Source: Bradyrhizobium sp. Rc3b
GTDB lineage: Bacteria; Pseudomonadota; Alphaproteobacteria; Rhizobiales; Xanthobacteraceae
Direction of reading: 5' to 3'
Assembly: GCF_900114915.1 (NCBI RefSeq)
Contig: NZ_FOUS01000021.1
Span: 62,001-126,000 of the forward strand
DNA length: 64,000 nt
The position numbers and the translations under genes are program-made. How positions within the stretch are numbered: position 1 is the first letter of the stretch; each line of letters opens with the position of its first letter. The notes below the pieces were generated by a model that saw only the letters and a list, made by a program, of their open reading frames with translations, did not search any database and was not told the origin of the DNA. Below are positions 63,872-64,000 of this stretch, in pieces.

Positions 63872-64000
63872 TCAATTGACCGGCGGCTTGACAATGGCCA
63901 CGCCCATCATCGCCTCCGGCGTGACGAGCGCCGCCAGTTGATCCTCGCTAAAACCGTCCGTGCCCGGCGGCCGCTCCGGAACGACGAACCAGCGGATCTG
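63872..64000 (-). CDS. nthA: Nitrile hydratase alpha subunit, C-terminal end (cut by window)
   Basis: Only the last 42 residues are present. IRWFVVPERPPGTDGFSEDQ and AALVTPEAMMGVAIVKP match the conserved C-terminus of nitrile hydratase alpha subunits. The Cys-cluster metal site lies outside the window. Converts nitriles to amides. Partial because of the window edge, not a pseudogene. Confidence 0.78.
   Translation of the reverse strand, partial: QIRWFVVPERPPGTDGFSEDQLAALVTPEAMMGVAIVKPPVN

Noticed and set aside
1-64000. CRISPR array or complete insertion sequence
   Set aside because: No regularly spaced direct repeats and no intact transposase with terminal inverted repeats were seen on reading both strands.

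Overview
The window looks like an alphaproteobacterial chromosome of the Bradyrhizobium type. Evidence: a NEL-domain type III effector behind a tts-box-like element, high GC with strong third-position bias, a complete malonate decarboxylase cluster (malonate is abundant in legume nodules), dense ABC transport and LysR/GntR/AsnC regulators, and DNA-ligase debris typical of these genomes. This assignment is inference; no 16S or housekeeping marker is present.

Layout. 1-5842: remnant of an integrated phage-like element, with a decayed T7-type tail fibre, a small membrane protein, a ribbon-helix-helix regulator with an elaborate inverted-repeat operator, a PrtN-type activator, and a three-gene cargo cassette (GHKL ATPase, STAS-like DUF4325 protein, membrane protein). 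It ends at a 3' fragment of tRNA-Gln (attachment-site scar). 5843-12382: accessory DNA with gene debris (coiled-coil gene, ATP-dependent DNA ligase), a nopM-like LRR-NEL ubiquitin ligase, a toxin/XRE/membrane-protein trio and long gene-poor stretches.

12383-30147: a transport and catabolism region with an OprB-like porin, a class V aminotransferase, a diaminopropionate ammonia-lyase-like enzyme, an AsnC regulator, a polyamine-type ABC importer with a single-chain double permease, an M24-fold hydrolase without metal ligands, an M20 hydrolase, a second (NrtABD/SsuABC-type) ABC importer and a DUF485/SSS transporter. The combination resembles ectoine- or beta-substituted-alanine-type catabolic loci, but the substrate is unknown.

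30314-52439: shorter catabolic units: LysR / sulfite-oxidase-like enzyme / nitrilase; mmsA with a divergent LysR; LysR / NMO-like flavin oxidoreductase / MHS transporter; a nitronate monooxygenase fragment; LysR / frameshifted MFS transporter; a PPOX-family flavoprotein, GST, tautomerase, Tat-exported alpha/beta hydrolase, periplasmic small catalase; an orphan amino-acid-binding protein facing a GntR regulator, then a DAO-family oxidase and a MOSC protein.

52861-60979: malonate decarboxylase mdcACDEGBH on the minus strand, divergent from transporter genes madLM and GntR regulator mdcY. 61029-64000: two GlxA-type AraC regulators, then a nitrile hydratase accessory protein and the C-terminal end of nitrile hydratase alpha, cut by the window edge.

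Best candidates for something undescribed are the GHKL/STAS/membrane cassette at the phage-element edge (3499-5669), the AsnC-linked amino-acid catabolic locus (14954-24991) and the toxin/XRE/membrane trio (10350-11480).
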